64,000 nt of DNA from Sciurus carolinensis (taxonomy: Eukaryota; Chordata; Mammalia; Rodentia; Sciuridae), in NCBI RefSeq assembly GCF_902686445.1, contig NC_062219.1:146736057-146800056 (forward strand), written 5' to 3'. Numbering within the stretch: the stretch's first letter is position 1; each line of letters opens with the position of its first letter. Under the pieces are notes generated by a model, which made no database searches, was not told the origin of the DNA, and worked only from the letters and a program-made list of their open reading frames with translations. This document shows, one piece after another, positions 10,582 through 22,759 of the stretch. Both the position numbers and the translations under genes were made by a program.

Positions 10582-13268
10582 GTGGGTGCAGCCCCAGCCT
10601 CCTCCTGACCAGCAGGACTGCGCGTTGAGGAACTCTGGGGCTGGGCTGGGGCCACCGGAGGCACCGGTGGGCAGGGAGCAGGCCTTGTCCTTCCTGCCCA
10701 CCTTGCTGTGCTCCTCGCAGCCATTGCTGTCCCGAGACAGGTCGAGGCTGCTAGAACGGGCTGAGCAGGTCTTTCCCACACAGAGACAGACGAGGCCAGG
10801 CCCCACCTGAAGAAGGCCACCTCCCACGGGGCTCTCGGCGGACTCGGGCTCTTGAGTGGGGTCATCAGGCGGCCATGTTGCCCTTGTCTGCTGATATTTT
10901 TAAACCCATGACCCCCGGGGCCCCCTGGCCTTTTGTTTTCTTCCTTTTTATTTGTGTGTGTGTGCTAACCCGACCACCCCACGGACCGCCTCCCCTGTCA
11001 GCTGGCACCAGTGACAAGTGACAGGGAAATTGGACCCAAGTCCTCGGGAGGTGGTTGGCCGTGAACAGGATGATGGCCTTTCTCCAGGAAGCCCAGACTT
11101 TGTTCCCCAAGCGCGTTTGGAGGACAGGAGATCCAGATGCACTCCATAAGGTGTGCGGCTCCGCCCCGCGAGAGGTGAAATCACGGAGCCCCATCAGGTG
11201 GCGGGATGTTCCCCCGGAGTCCTGTTCTTCTGTCGGGTTCTGGTGGCCTGACTCCAGTCTCGTCCTCCCAAGCATCTTCCTCCTTTGGGGTTGGGGACTC
11301 ATTAAAGATGGTATTATAGTAGGGAAAGGCAGGTGGGCCAGGAGGGAGAACGGGGCCCCCTCCTGCTGGGTGGCCTTCAGGCCCTGGGTTCTCACGGTAG
11401 CTGGTAGAGGAAACTGCAGTTGGGCCTCTGCGATCCTGGCCCTATGGCCAAGCAGCTTACTGCTCAGCCAGCAGTCATGGTCACCAGCTGCTGTGTCTGC
11501 CCTGTGCCTGAATGAAGTGCAGCCGTGTGGCTGAGTGGTTGCAGCTGTTTTGGGGCCTCAGACATGGCGTGGATAGGGAAGGCCAGGGTCAGCTATGCAC
11601 CAGCCCAGGAGCCAGAAGGAGAACCATTGCTTGGAATTTCAGCAGGGCACAAACTGCACAGAAATACCAAGATCACTTCTGGAAGTGGAGTCAAATCTCA
11701 GACAAGGAAGGAAAGTGCTGAGGGAATTAAACCTGGCCCCACAGGTAGCCCGAGCCCTGCGGCTGACCAGCCCTGCCTCTGTCTGCAGCCTGGTGAGCAC
11801 AAGCTCCTCAGGAGAGTGACTCCTGACTGACATTGTGTTCGAGTGCTTTGCTGCTCCCTCCTAGTTGTTAATCATTTCATCCCCACGTTGTCCCCAGGAG
11901 GCAGGGTTCCTCTTCCACAGATGAGCGGACTTCAGCATCAATGGCGAATGATTTGCAAAATGTGACGTTACCCGTGAGCACAGAGGAGTGATGAGAATCT
12001 GGATAGTTTCCAACAAGCCCTGGAAGGTCAGGAAGTGTCTGAAGAAAAGGGCAGGCGTTGCAGGGACCTGTGTGCACCTGTCTGTGGTCACAGAGTGCCG
12101 AGAGCTGAACCATCCCGGGGCCGTCAGTGACCCTGGCTTCCTGAGCTTGGTGACCTAACCAGGTCAAGAAGCCAGCCCTTCATCCAACTGATGGCTTCAG
12201 TAGCTAGCTGTCACCCTAGGGGCGTCTAGCATGCCAGTAAGAAAACGCCCTTTGGAAATTCCGCATCATGCACTTCTGATCAAGAGATGCTGTTTCCCCA
12301 GTGAGACTATTTCTCCCATGATTATTGCCATGGGAAGTTCTAGAATGCAGCTTAGAATTTGCCTGGCCTCCAAGGAAGGCCAGAGCAGATGTGAGACTTC
12401 CTTCTTCACGATGGCCCTGCAAGTGTAGACTGTGTCACTGTTCTGCAGCGTGCGGACCTGACTTGGGAACTCAGGCTGAGTTAGGTGGTGGCCTCGTGAA
12501 GCAGGGACAATGGTTCTGGGAGAGTTAGGTGCTGCTCGCTGCTGGTGCCACATGCCAGATTGCTTCTGAACACTCTTCTGAAAACATCAGCTGTGGGGGC
12601 CAAAGCTCTGAAGCCACCCCACTGAGCTGGTTCTTGGCTGGGACCCCAGCAAGCCTGGTGGTCGGTGTGCTGACTTGTGAGCACAGGGAGCTGAGCGGGT
12701 GGGTGGGTGCCCTGGAGACTGTCAGACTAGGAGCTTCAGTGTGGGCAGAGCTTTCCATGTGACCCTCCTAGGGCCTGCCATGTCCACTTTTGTCTCCTCT
12801 TCCTGGTTGTCCAGTGTAGGGCTGGTGTTTGGGAGGGCAAAGTCCTGGGCCTTTCCTGTCGTTGGTGCAGGAGGCTGTTCCAAGAGGTCCCGCCAGGTCT
12901 TCTCCCCAGGGCGCATTTGGGCGCTTGATCATTTGGAGGTTGGTGCCTCTGGAAAGGTGGCCTTGGTTTCTGTTGGGCAGAGTGGCGGGTCGCTGAGAGC
13001 ACCGCCGAGTGGAGCCGTGCGAGTCTGCAGTGCCGTCAGGGGCTGTCAACCAAGGCTTCTCTCGGGTGCCCTTGGGGTGGGGGGGGGATGCAGCCACCTG
13101 CAGTGCTGTCCCAGTCTGTGTGGCAGCAGTGGGGGAGGGGCGGGGGTGCTGCTGAGCCCCCCGAGAGGCTCACCTGGCTGCTCAAAGTGCTACAGCTGGG
13201 AGTAGTTCTGGATGGGCTCTTGCGGAAAAAGACACCAGACACAAAGAAACCCTTCCTTTCTCTTCCAG
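10582..13268 (+). other. GMPR: GMPR last intron (2.7 kb)
   Basis: Bounded by GTGGGT and CTCTTCCAG. It contains a MIR-like stretch around 11.87-11.97 kb. I see no other recognisable element, and the many GC-rich open frames here match no known protein. Confidence 0.88.
11865..11975 (-). repeat. MIR-like fragment
   Basis: The order 'atcatttcatccccac', 'cttccacagatgagcgg', 'atttgcaaaatg' resembles a reversed MIR core. Diverged. Confidence 0.45.
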
Positions 13269-13449
13269 AGCCTCTGAAGGCAAGACGGTGGAGGTGCCTT
13301 ACAAAGGGGACGTGGAAAACACTATTCTGGACATTCTTGGGGGACTGAGGTCAACCTGCACCTATGTGGGGGCCGCCAAACTCAAGGAGCTCAGCAGGAG
13401 GGCGACGTTCATCCGGGTGACCCAGCAGCACAACACTGTGTTCAGTTAA
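13269..13449 (+). CDS. GMPR: GMP reductase 1, terminal coding exon (residues 286-345)
   Basis: The exon begins after TCTTCCAG with the final base of Arg286 and encodes 59 residues (ASEGKTVE to HNTVFS) and a TAA stop. Glu289 falls in ASEGK and is the partner of Thr188 in the hydride-transfer and deamination chemistry described for the family. KTVEVPYKG and [13 protein letters not shown] are the flap and C-terminal helix segments that also contact the cofactor. The C-terminus has the usual family length with no extension. With the three preceding exons, 162-163 residues of the enzyme are covered. Confidence 0.97.
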
Positions 13450-13712
13450 CGTTGGACTGAGTGATGTACCGCGGGGGCGGAAGCCCCGTGCCCTCTGCTT
13501 CTCCCGCCTCCCGGCTTCTGGCTGCTCCGAGGGTGGCGTGCTGCTTCCTTCCTCCCGCTCCTGCTGGCTGGAGGCTCTAGGGCTCTCCAGCGTGTCTGGG
13601 GGCTCAGAAGCAGCCGCGGCCTGCTGCCCAGAGCGCACGGCCTCCTTGTTCGATCCAATAACTGCATCTTTTTTTAAAAAGTTCACTTTAATACATGCTG
13701 TTGAGACCTGAT
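13450..13712 (+). other. GMPR: GMPR 3' UTR, end approximate
   Basis: The transcribed tail after TAA is GC-rich at first and becomes A/T-rich near 13.66-13.70 kb. No AATAAA is seen. The nearest candidates are AATAAC at 13660 and the known weak variant AATACA at 13690-13695, so cleavage is placed at roughly 13.68-13.715 kb. Confidence 0.6.
13690..13695 (+). terminator. GMPR: Candidate noncanonical poly(A) signal of GMPR (AATACA)
   Basis: AATACA lies about 240 bases after the stop codon, followed within 20-30 bases by a GT/T-rich stretch ('tgctgttgagacctgattga'). AATACA is an accepted but weak variant of AATAAA. The choice is inferred from position. Confidence 0.4.
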
Positions 13713-16165
13713 TGAGTGCTGGAGTTTGCATTTGCAGGAGCCACATGGCACAGGGTCCCTAGAGAGTTGGGGGCCACCTACCCGCCCAGTGAGCGGCACA
13801 CTTGGCTGTGCCCATACCAGGCACCTTGGGAGGGGTGGGCAGAGTAGCCGGCACCCCAGTCTCCAGCTCTTGGCTGCTGGAGGACGTGAAGGACTGTCTC
13901 TCTGCCGATGCTCACAGGCTGTGGCCGTGTCCTGACACCTTCCGCATCCAGGCCTTCTGCGGGCCATCTTGGCCACCTGTTGGAGCTGCGTCCAGGCAGC
14001 TGGTCTGAACAGAGGTTTCCTTTCCTTTCTTCTATCCTTTTTCCTTCCCTTCTCAGTCCCAACTGGTCAGGCAGGACCCTCGTAAAGAGCTTATAAGTGG
14101 CTTCGCCGTTACCCGTGAAGAGATGAGCAGGTAAAGTCCTGTTGAGGGACAGCAACTGGTTGGCTCAGTAGCGTCCAGAGGGGTGTTTTCAAATGTGAGT
14201 CTGAGCCCTTCCCTTGCCGTGCCAGTTGATGTCCGTCAAGGGAGGACCCTGTGGTTCTGCCATAGGTTTGACTGGCTGGTAACAGTGGTCTCGTCCAGAC
14301 AGAAGGGCCCAGGGTCGTGGCGGCTATCCTAGGGCTTCGAGAACTGGTGAGTTTATTACATGTCCCTTATTACGGAGGCGGGAGCAGAGTTTCTTTGAAA
14401 AGGCAGCACCACCCCGGGTGCAGAGGAAGCACGCTGTGCTGCTGTGGAGGGATGAGTCAAGTGTCTGGTGACCGGAGCCAACCACGCCATCACACGGGGA
14501 AATACAGGCCCCGTTTCAGTTCTTAAAGGCAGTATCAGTTTCCAATACCAGTGTGATTCACCACCCTCTCCTCACCTGAAACCCACAGTTTCTCTGTACC
14601 TGTGGAAACACGAGGGGCTCGATTTTGGAGAATCTCAGAGGGTCAAGAGGCTGTTTCATGTAGAGCAAAAGGTGGGGCTTGGCTGGAGGGCCCCCCTCTC
14701 TCTGCCTGTCTGGGCGAAGCATCAGCCTCTTGCTGTCCCTCTGGGAAGGGTATTTCGCACTCAAGTGCTGAACTTGGTTTTAATGAGACTTGTAAGATCA
14801 GGGAGAGAAGTGAGGAAGAGGAAATCTCAAATCCACTAAAATGGACCCATCCTAGCACAGGGACTTCCTCTAGGACTGTGCCCCTGCCCAGATTCCTGCT
14901 ATTGTGCCCCAGTGTCTCCTTTCTCAGGTTAGGCTCCTGGGGTGCGCTGAGGTTCCCCTGAGCGGGAGGGCCCTGACGGCGGCTTTACCCATCTTGTGGA
15001 AGGTCCTGCAGATGCGTTCTTCGTTTCCACTGCCAAAGGCAGGGTCCTTGCAATCCAGCTTCTAGGGGAGTGAAAAGTTATTGCCCAGGATCATATTGAA
15101 AGAGAGGCACCATAAAGAGACAAAGAACTGACATCCCATCCCCTTAGCAAATCCATCTCTGTCCCCGTAGGAAGAGCCCCCTCCCCCCACCAGAGTAGCC
15201 CAGAGACCAGGCATCAGGCAGGATGTGGATGGAAACAGAGGGTGTGGCCCTGCTGCCACCCCTGGGGCACAGCCAGTGAACCTGGTGCCATTCACCTTGG
15301 GCTGGCACCGTGATTTGAATAGTCTCAGGGCCTGCTCCAGACCTGTCAGGACCCTTAGCATCTAAGGGAAGCGAAGCAGGCAAGGCAGAGGTCAGCTGGC
15401 TCCATGGCATAGCTGCCCCGCTGAACGGCCGCCCAGCCTGGGCTCGGGTTCACCAGTTCTTCCACACACAGTGTCAGCCTCGACTCAAGGGTCAGTCTGA
15501 TGTCTCTAGCAAACCCAGCTGAGATGACAGTGGAAGGAGGGTCCCATTCCTCCCAGGCCGAGAGTGGACACTTGGGTTTCTCTCCAGTTCTCTTCCACCA
15601 ACGTGCAACCTCGAGGCTGGAGACCTGACAGAGCTGTGTACACGGATGGGGTGGGGTCCCCACTAGAAAGTCTGAGGTCCTGGAGGAACGACTTCAGGCA
15701 ATATCTTCCCCAGACTGCCCTGAGCAAACCCGTGGTGCCGTACTTGAGACAGTCGTGGGGGCAGCTCCTTGTGCCAGGAGAGCCCTCCTCACTGGGCTCC
15801 TTGACAGGTGTTTTGGAGCTGCAGGGAACACGGTCTTTCCACCTTCAGTCCACTAACCAGGCTACAGCAAAACTGTTGAGAACGTACCAATTGTGCCACG
15901 TGAGCCCAGGAAGTTGGCAGATGTTTACCCACCAAACCTCTGAACAACAGAATCCAGACACAAGTACAATCTGAACAAAGGAGGCCATCAGAAGTGGACA
16001 CCAACCTTTTATCTTTGAACCTCATCTCAAGACCGCCCAAATGAATAGGGAAACCAAGTCTCAGGCCACTCAGCAACACCTCCCTGGCTCTCTGGGGGAA
16101 GTCATGGGACACTTGGAGGCAGAAAGAAGGACCATCAGTCTTTGAGGATCTGACAGAAGGCAAAG
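13713..16165. other. Intergenic region between convergent GMPR and ATXN1 3' ends
   Basis: About 2.4 kb with no recognised gene, RNA gene or interspersed repeat. Open frames in it are chance ORFs without family resemblance. Alternative longer 3' ends of either gene could extend into it. Confidence 0.7.
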
Positions 16166-16190
16166 ACTCTTTTGCAATTGGCACTGTTAT

Positions 16191-16248
16191 TTTATTAGTA
16201 CGAGTATACTGAAACAATAAACTTGTACTGGTATACAGACAATTTATT
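16191..16248 (-). terminator. ATXN1: ATXN1 distal poly(A) signals
   Basis: On the minus strand AATAAA occurs at 16248-16243 and again at 16196-16191. The second gives a UTR of about 7.25 kb, near the size known for human ATXN1. Cleavage would then fall near 16.165-16.18 kb. Confidence 0.6.
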
Positions 16249-16455
16249 TAAAACAATTTTGTTCAAATTTTGAATCAAACATTGTTTTATTATAATAATG
16301 AAATAATTTCTACCTAGAAAACCTGCAAGCACCATCAAAGAAAGGGACCATAAAATTCAATAAACAGACTCGAGTGTATCCTACAAATAGACACACCACG
16401 ATTAGAAAATAGAATATGAATTCTTCCATTTTTTTAATATTTGTTTTAAAAAAGC

Positions 16456-16463
16456 TAGTGCAA
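16456..16463 (-). promoter_or_regulatory. ATXN1: miR-130/301 8mer seed match in ATXN1 3' UTR
   Basis: mRNA-sense TTGCACTA pairs with nucleotides 2-8 of miR-130/301 and has A opposite nucleotide 1. miR-130 is a reported ataxin-1 repressor. Confidence 0.65.
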
Positions 16464-16576
16464 GTACAATATTTTACACTGGAATTACAGAGAGTATGCA
16501 CGCATATGGAAAAAGTTCTCCTGTCACAATAAAAGCTCTTAACTATGTATGCACTTAAAATTTTCTTTTCAATAAG

Positions 16577-16583
16577 GTGCAAA
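16577..16583 (-). promoter_or_regulatory. ATXN1: miR-19 7mer-m8 seed match in ATXN1 3' UTR
   Basis: mRNA-sense TTTGCAC matches miR-19 nucleotides 2-8; the next base is C, so it is not an 8mer. Confidence 0.6.
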
Positions 16584-17691
16584 ACGTCATTCCTTCCCTA
16601 GTTCTCCTCCATACTGGCCGGCTCTTTCTGGTCATGCCCTTGACCCATTTTGATGTCTATTTTCCCTTGGCCTGTGAGAGGCATGCGATTGAAGTTTGGT
16701 GGGTACTAATCCAATGTTTGAATATCCAATGGTACTAATCTCAGAGATGGCTTTGGGGCCAGCACCCCCCTGGCTAGAAATGAGGACTCTGTCTTATCCG
16801 AAGGCCACCGTAAACACAGGACTCTATGGAAACCTTTCTGTTGACACTAATTGGGTTTACAGTTGAGCAGTGCAGGCTGAGGAGGAAGAATCCTGACCAT
16901 GAGAGCAATATTCCCAGAACCAGATGCACAGGTATCAAGTTTAAGATTCACTGACTAAAGAATTTACCCCACTCCTGGACCACAGAATCAGAGTAGGGGG
17001 GTTCATGGGAGAACCGGAGAAAACCTATGCACCCACCCTCTCGGTTCGTGATCTTTAAAGACAACAGCTCTAAGCCAGTGTCACTTGGTGTTCTGGAGGA
17101 CACTGTTTGTCATCTTGCTAAAGATTACTGTAAACAATGCTTCCCACACAGGCCTTCAGATTGGCCATAGTAAAAGGAGACAGGCTCACCGACCATCCAA
17201 ACAGCACACAGACAGACAGACTACAGGGAAAGAAAATGTGGGTTGGTGAAGTCTCCAATGTATCTGCAGTGGAAGACTGGAGTCCTTTCAGATAAGAAAA
17301 GTCATGGAAATTCTTAGAGACTGTTATTGTGGAGATACCACCTATTGGCCAAATGCACTTGATTTTAATACAGTTGAACCGTTTGTATGCAAGTCATGGG
17401 GACTTGAGAAAGGGAAGCTGTGGGTCCCTCCCACCCTTGTCCAGGTGAATGTCAGCTACCGGGACCATTGCACTTAACAATCAGAGAGGTGCTAAGATTC
17501 TGATTTAAGAACTACAATTGGGTACATTTAATATCCCCACAGCTGTCCAGCTTGATTTTTTTTGGACAGGAGTATGACTTCTGAGAAATCGCTCCACATT
17601 GCTTTTGGCCTCTAATAAAGAAAAATCAAAATGAAACTAAAGTAATATGAGGCATGTCAATTAAAATTCATATTTTACCCTCCATTTAAAT

Positions 17692-17719
17692 GTGTGTGTG
17701 TGAGTGTGTGTGTGTGTAG
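17692..17719. repeat. Short (TG)n tract in ATXN1 3' UTR
   Basis: An interrupted TG run. In mRNA sense it reads as CA repeats, a type of sequence bound by hnRNP L. Confidence 0.8.
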
Positions 17720-18122
17720 GGGGCAAGAAGGCTAAACTTTTTTTTAAAAAGCATGTCTAATTTTTGTCCTCGGAATGAGTCCTGTTTTATCGGTAGCTAG
17801 GATCCCTTTTAGAAACACTTCATGTTCAGGAATATATTCTTTGGGTTCACAGGAACAGGAAGTGCTGAACATGTCAAAAACATCATCTCTGAAGAAAAAA
17901 GAAGTTGCAAGTGGCTTAAAAGAGTTTAGGCTAAGAAGGGAGCTCAGAGAAGTTCTTTCAGCCAGGAATGAACAGTATTCTCAAAGAGCAGTATGCAGTT
18001 CCTCTCCCTCGGCCGAGGGCCATGTGTAACAAAAACATCCCAGGATGTCTAAGAGCCTATGACGTAGTCATTCTTTCAGGCCATAACCATACAAATCTGA
18101 TCATTTAGACATGACAAATTTC

Positions 18123-18130
18123 TATATACA
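18123..18130 (-). promoter_or_regulatory. ATXN1: Pumilio response element in ATXN1 3' UTR
   Basis: mRNA-sense TGTATATA fits the Pumilio consensus UGUANAUA exactly. PUM1 is an established dose regulator of ATXN1 mRNA. Confidence 0.7.
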
Positions 18131-19142
18131 AAAAAAAAAAAACCCAAACATGTAACTTTCAACCTTTCTCCGCTTTTCTTCTCCGTTTTTACAAACAAGT
18201 ATGAAACTCACTGTTTCAACAGATCCACATCTTTCAAACACTGAATGAATCATTTCGACATTCATTTTTCTTTTGTGCAATTTTATTAAAAACATTACCT
18301 GTACTCCTCAAAGTGAGTGCTTAAATTTTTATTTTTCTTCAGCTTCTCAAATTAGGTGTACATTAAAGGAAAAAAAAATTCCCACAAGGTAATAGTGCTA
18401 CAAGAAAAGATCCTATCAGTAAGGTAACATATTTGAAGCGAGGTCATTTATGTAAAAGAAATCTCAGCTCCGGAGTAGAGGTGTGCAAGTTGTTTGGAGT
18501 TTCCTTATGAACAGAAACACAACACTGTCCGTGGAAAAGAGAGGAAACCAACCCATCACAATACGCCACACGCGTGTGCTTTGTAAAAAGTATGTTCTCT
18601 GTATTTTTATTACTTGATGTGTTCTTAAATTCTCTATTTCAGAAATTCTGGGTTAAAAACACAAAACGTAGAAGCAACGGCCTCCACTCCACTTTAAAAA
18701 CAACCAAAAAGTGTAATTCTCTTTTCATTTCACCACCGAAGAAACTGGATTGGGCCAGGGAGACCACCAGCCCTGTTTTCACCTGGATTTATCGAGGGTG
18801 ACTAGGAAATCGGAAGTGCCAAGGGTTTCAGGAGAGACCGGGCCAGTTTGTTGAGCGGCTTGTGATTCAGGAAACAGTATCCATGACAACCAGCGCAGCT
18901 CAAGAAGCCCGGTTTTCTGTCCCAAGAGCTCTGCTTCCTCACCCATGTCTGAAATAGCATAGCATTAGTGTCTTCAAAAGCATCTCAGATTTATTTTTTT
19001 TCTATGAAAGAAATAGGTTTCCTTAGTAGTCACAGATGTTAAAAGGGTATTGTCAATTGTTTCCTTATAAAACAAAACAGAATCCAAAGCTACAACAACA
19101 AAAATAAATTTTGGCAACGTATTTCAGTAAAGTTTCAAACTA

Positions 19143-19150
19143 TGTGCAAA
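19143..19150 (-). promoter_or_regulatory. ATXN1: miR-19 8mer seed match in ATXN1 3' UTR
   Basis: mRNA-sense TTTGCACA is a full 8mer site for miR-19. Confidence 0.7.
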
Positions 19151-21857
19151 GAGTGGGTTTTATGATTACCAGGAGCTACTGTTCATCTTGAACATGCAGC
19201 ATTATATTGCAGTCTATGCAGGATCTAAGGAGTGATCACACGATGCAGGAAACCCAAACGTTCCTGGAGGTTGCACATCCCTACCCCAGAGCAGCAAAGT
19301 GCCGCTGCTGGACCTCAGTGTTCCACACACACCAGCCCCGTCCCTGAGTAAGAGGTGTGAAAGTTCCGCAGAGTTCCTTTAGGGGAGAGGGAGGGGGGAC
19401 CCGACACACTCACCTAACAGAAAACACACAGGGTCACAGTTCACTTCATGGGATCAGCCACCATCACTGCCACGAAATCAGATCATCCCAGACCAGACCG
19501 GGTGAACCGGGGACAACAAAAACTTGACCGACGACGTCAGAAACCATCCCCAAAGTCCCAGTGAAATGCAATTTGTATTTCCACTTCTTAGAGGTTTGAG
19601 GTAAGTGGCGGCCGTCTCTGTATCCCTCCCTCCCCCTCTGCCCCCAACGTGGCCCAGACAAACTGAAATAATTCCTAAGTTAAACATTCTAAGGAACAGT
19701 CATCTGATATATTGAGAAATCCCTAGAAAGAGAGGTTCTGGTTTGTTGGTTTCTTATTATTTTTTTTTTTTTCTTTTCGCCCTGACTAATTTCTTGGTGA
19801 TTGTGTTCAGTTGTAAACGCAAAAGGCCTGCTGTTATTTAGTTTAAAAATGGAAAACTGGAAAGAAAGAGGAACGAAAGACGGCTGTGGGTAAATATTGC
19901 CAAGAGGACAGTCCAGAGGCACATGGCTGATCCTCGTACGCTGACGGCACCGAAGATTTCTACCCCTGTCATTTACGTTTGCTACACAGAAGCGGCGACA
20001 GGCTGCTCCGGACTCCCCTGTCTGCAAACACGAGGTGGCTCCTGCCTTCTCTGTGGTCTTCCTAGTTGAAGAGAAAGCTGCCACAAGGGAGCAGTGGCCA
20101 GGTGGTCAGGCAGGTGGTCCCCTCCACAGCCACTGACCGGCACGCTCTGAGAGGGTGCACGTGCGCCAAGGGCCATGCTCGCCGCCCACACTCGGAGCCA
20201 GGGCTCCAGGTCTCAAGGACACAGACCCCGAAGGAGGCCTGCCCCTTTGCAGAGATGGCTGTGGAAAGTGGGTCAAGGCCCACCCGCGTGGCTCCAGGGT
20301 GCATCTTGGACATGATCTGCCTCCTTCCTCCTTCCATTCGCTATTTCACGGGGGGTGATGGGGGACTGAAGCTCTTTCCCCAGATCTCCTTTGCTGGCTC
20401 TTTCTGCGACATGGCAACAGACACACTGTGGGGCTCCCGCAGGCTCCCCACCCGGGCACTCAGCATCCATAGCAGGGGAAAGGTGGAAGGGTTCCCCGTC
20501 CTGCCTCCTTCCCTCCGGCCCTTCTCTGGCCAGAATGGGGAAGATCCACCAACCAAACAAGGAAAAAGCCAAAAAGGAATGTGCTTTAACTAGAAAGCAC
20601 ACTGGTCAGACTCTGTTGGCACAGGAAGTATTGCACATGCTCAGAAAGCAAGAGAACGCAATGGGAACCCAGGAGAGGACCACAGAATCCTGATGATGCT
20701 CCTATTGCTTCGAACCACACGTGTTTTCCCATCAGTGTTGGTTGAGTGGATGCGGTCAGTTCGATATGCAAAGCGAGCCGGAAGGGGGGGTGTGTTTTTC
20801 TGAGCCCACGTGAGCGGTTGTAAATAGTGGTACGAATGAGAACAGAGTCTGTGGGGCAGCCCCATATTCCTCTTACCATTCAAGGTTAAAAAAAAAGAAA
20901 AAAGAAAAAAGAAAACCAAAACCTAATAATTGCAAGTGCCCTGAGCAGAATATATGGAAGATTAAGCAAGTTCTCTGAACAGAAACGTTTAAGAAATATA
21001 GCACTAACTAAGCAGGATGACGGCAGAGTGGGCCCACCCAGCCTTGCTAGCGTGCTGAGAGGGTAATGAAATTCAAGACAAGTCAAGGAAGGAGTCTAGC
21101 TATTCTAAACCTATTTCAATGTTTTTGGTACACCCCAGAAAATGGTTTACAAAAATCATTAGTCCTGCTGAGAGCTAAATGTAGATGAACACTAGATAGC
21201 TAACCTGTGGGTTGTTGTTAGAATTTTTTTTTTTTTTTAAATTTGTGAAATGGAAGAAGTACTATTTTCAATGGTAAAAGAAAAACCTATTAAGTATTTC
21301 TTCAGGTTAGTTGCAGCCATCCAAGTAAGAATATTTAAAAACTTCTCCCTGCTTATAAAACTTTTTTGTTGTTGTTTTGTAAAGCACGTTAGGATGCACT
21401 TGAAACCCACAAATGATGAATTAGATCTCTGGGAATGAAAGGTTTACCCTTTATGAAATACCCTTTCTGGGTTTGTACCAAACATTAAATCTTGATTTGA
21501 TTTCAAATAGAAAAAAAAAAAAAAAAGTCATTCTGAAAATAACATTAATAACAATAATAATTTTTTTTTCTTAAAAACTTGCTCACATATATAAATGTCT
21601 TTATGGAAAACTCTCTCAATGAATCTGAAGAAAATTCTTAGAGTTGTCCTGCTAAGACCTGGCTTTTTGTGACAGATGTGGTAGAAAGACCAAAATGAAT
21701 TTTGAAAGGAACATAATCTTATAAAATGGCCTAGAGTTTAGGCAGGTTAGAAAGTAATTTTGCTACATTTATTTATGCTCGTTCTGTCCCCCAAACCTTT
21801 CCCACAATGTTATTGGATAAAAACTGCAGGAATATCACACAAATTATAAACTCAAGA

Positions 21858-21865
21858 TGTGCAAA
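21858..21865 (-). promoter_or_regulatory. ATXN1: miR-19 8mer seed match in ATXN1 3' UTR
   Basis: mRNA-sense TTTGCACA, a second full 8mer for miR-19. Confidence 0.7.
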
Positions 21866-22241
21866 TCGCAAGGTTCTTTAAAAGTTCATCTTAAAAACAC
21901 TGGACAAAAATGAGTATTCTTTTCTCCATCCCTTTTCTCTCAGTTTCTCTGCCAACTCTGCATATGCCTTGAACTCTTTCTCCAACATCAAAGTGGCAAG
22001 TGCCTCCTGTCAGGTAGTACTTGGTGGTCATTTATTGTCACATACTAGTTCATAATTCACATTCATCCCTTTAAACCACATTGAAATTTTCATTATCTTG
22101 CTTGTGAGCAACTCTGCAGAGTTGAAATGCAGTTACAGGGTTGGAAAAAAAAAAAAAAAAAAAGAAAGCAACTTAGTTTTTTTCTTTTTTGTTTTTTGTT
22201 TTTTTTTTTTTCTCTGTCTTCCCAAAGAGTTTAAAGTGAGA

Positions 22242-22249
22242 TACAGTAC
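22242..22249 (-). promoter_or_regulatory. ATXN1: miR-101 8mer seed match in ATXN1 3' UTR
   Basis: mRNA-sense GTACTGTA is a full 8mer for miR-101. Confidence 0.7.
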
Positions 22250-22413
22250 TCATTAAATGACAGACCAAGATGCTTGGTAGTAAAGTGTGAACAGCATTTT
22301 TTTTAAGTGCTTAGAGATAGTAATATACGCTCATCTTCAAAATCTAATTCCTTGCATCACACTGGAATCTGAAAAAAAGTGGCACCCAGGTTGTCCATAG
22401 TGATGAACTATAA

Positions 22414-22420
22414 ACAGTAC
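22414..22420 (-). promoter_or_regulatory. ATXN1: miR-101 7mer-m8 seed match in ATXN1 3' UTR
   Basis: mRNA-sense GTACTGT, lying 165 bases from the 8mer at 22242-22249. Confidence 0.65.
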
Positions 22421-22689
22421 TAGAGTTAAAAGACAAAAGATTTTGCAAACTCAACTCAGAGAGTGTTGTTGCTCTCACTGGAGGGCAGTTTGCATCTACC
22501 TCTTGGGAGCTAAGTCAATGCAATAACCTGATTGGTTGTCCTAACACTGCACAGAAACCAGCTCCCGCCCACCCCGATGGAGTGACATGAGCAGAGGTCT
22601 CCCTGCCCACTGTGACACCCTGGTGACATCACTGCACTTGTAAAGCAGAAATGAAATCCCACGTGTGGCAGTTGCTCTTTTAAAAACAA

Positions 22690-22690
22690 A

Positions 22691-22756
<66 letters not shown>
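22690..22756. repeat. (AT)n microsatellite inside ATXN1 3' UTR
   Basis: About 33 AT units with one TG interruption near 22702. It is transcribed in the ATXN1 mRNA as (AU)n, which is self-complementary and could fold into a long hairpin. Confidence 0.97.
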
Positions 22757-22759
<3 letters not shown>

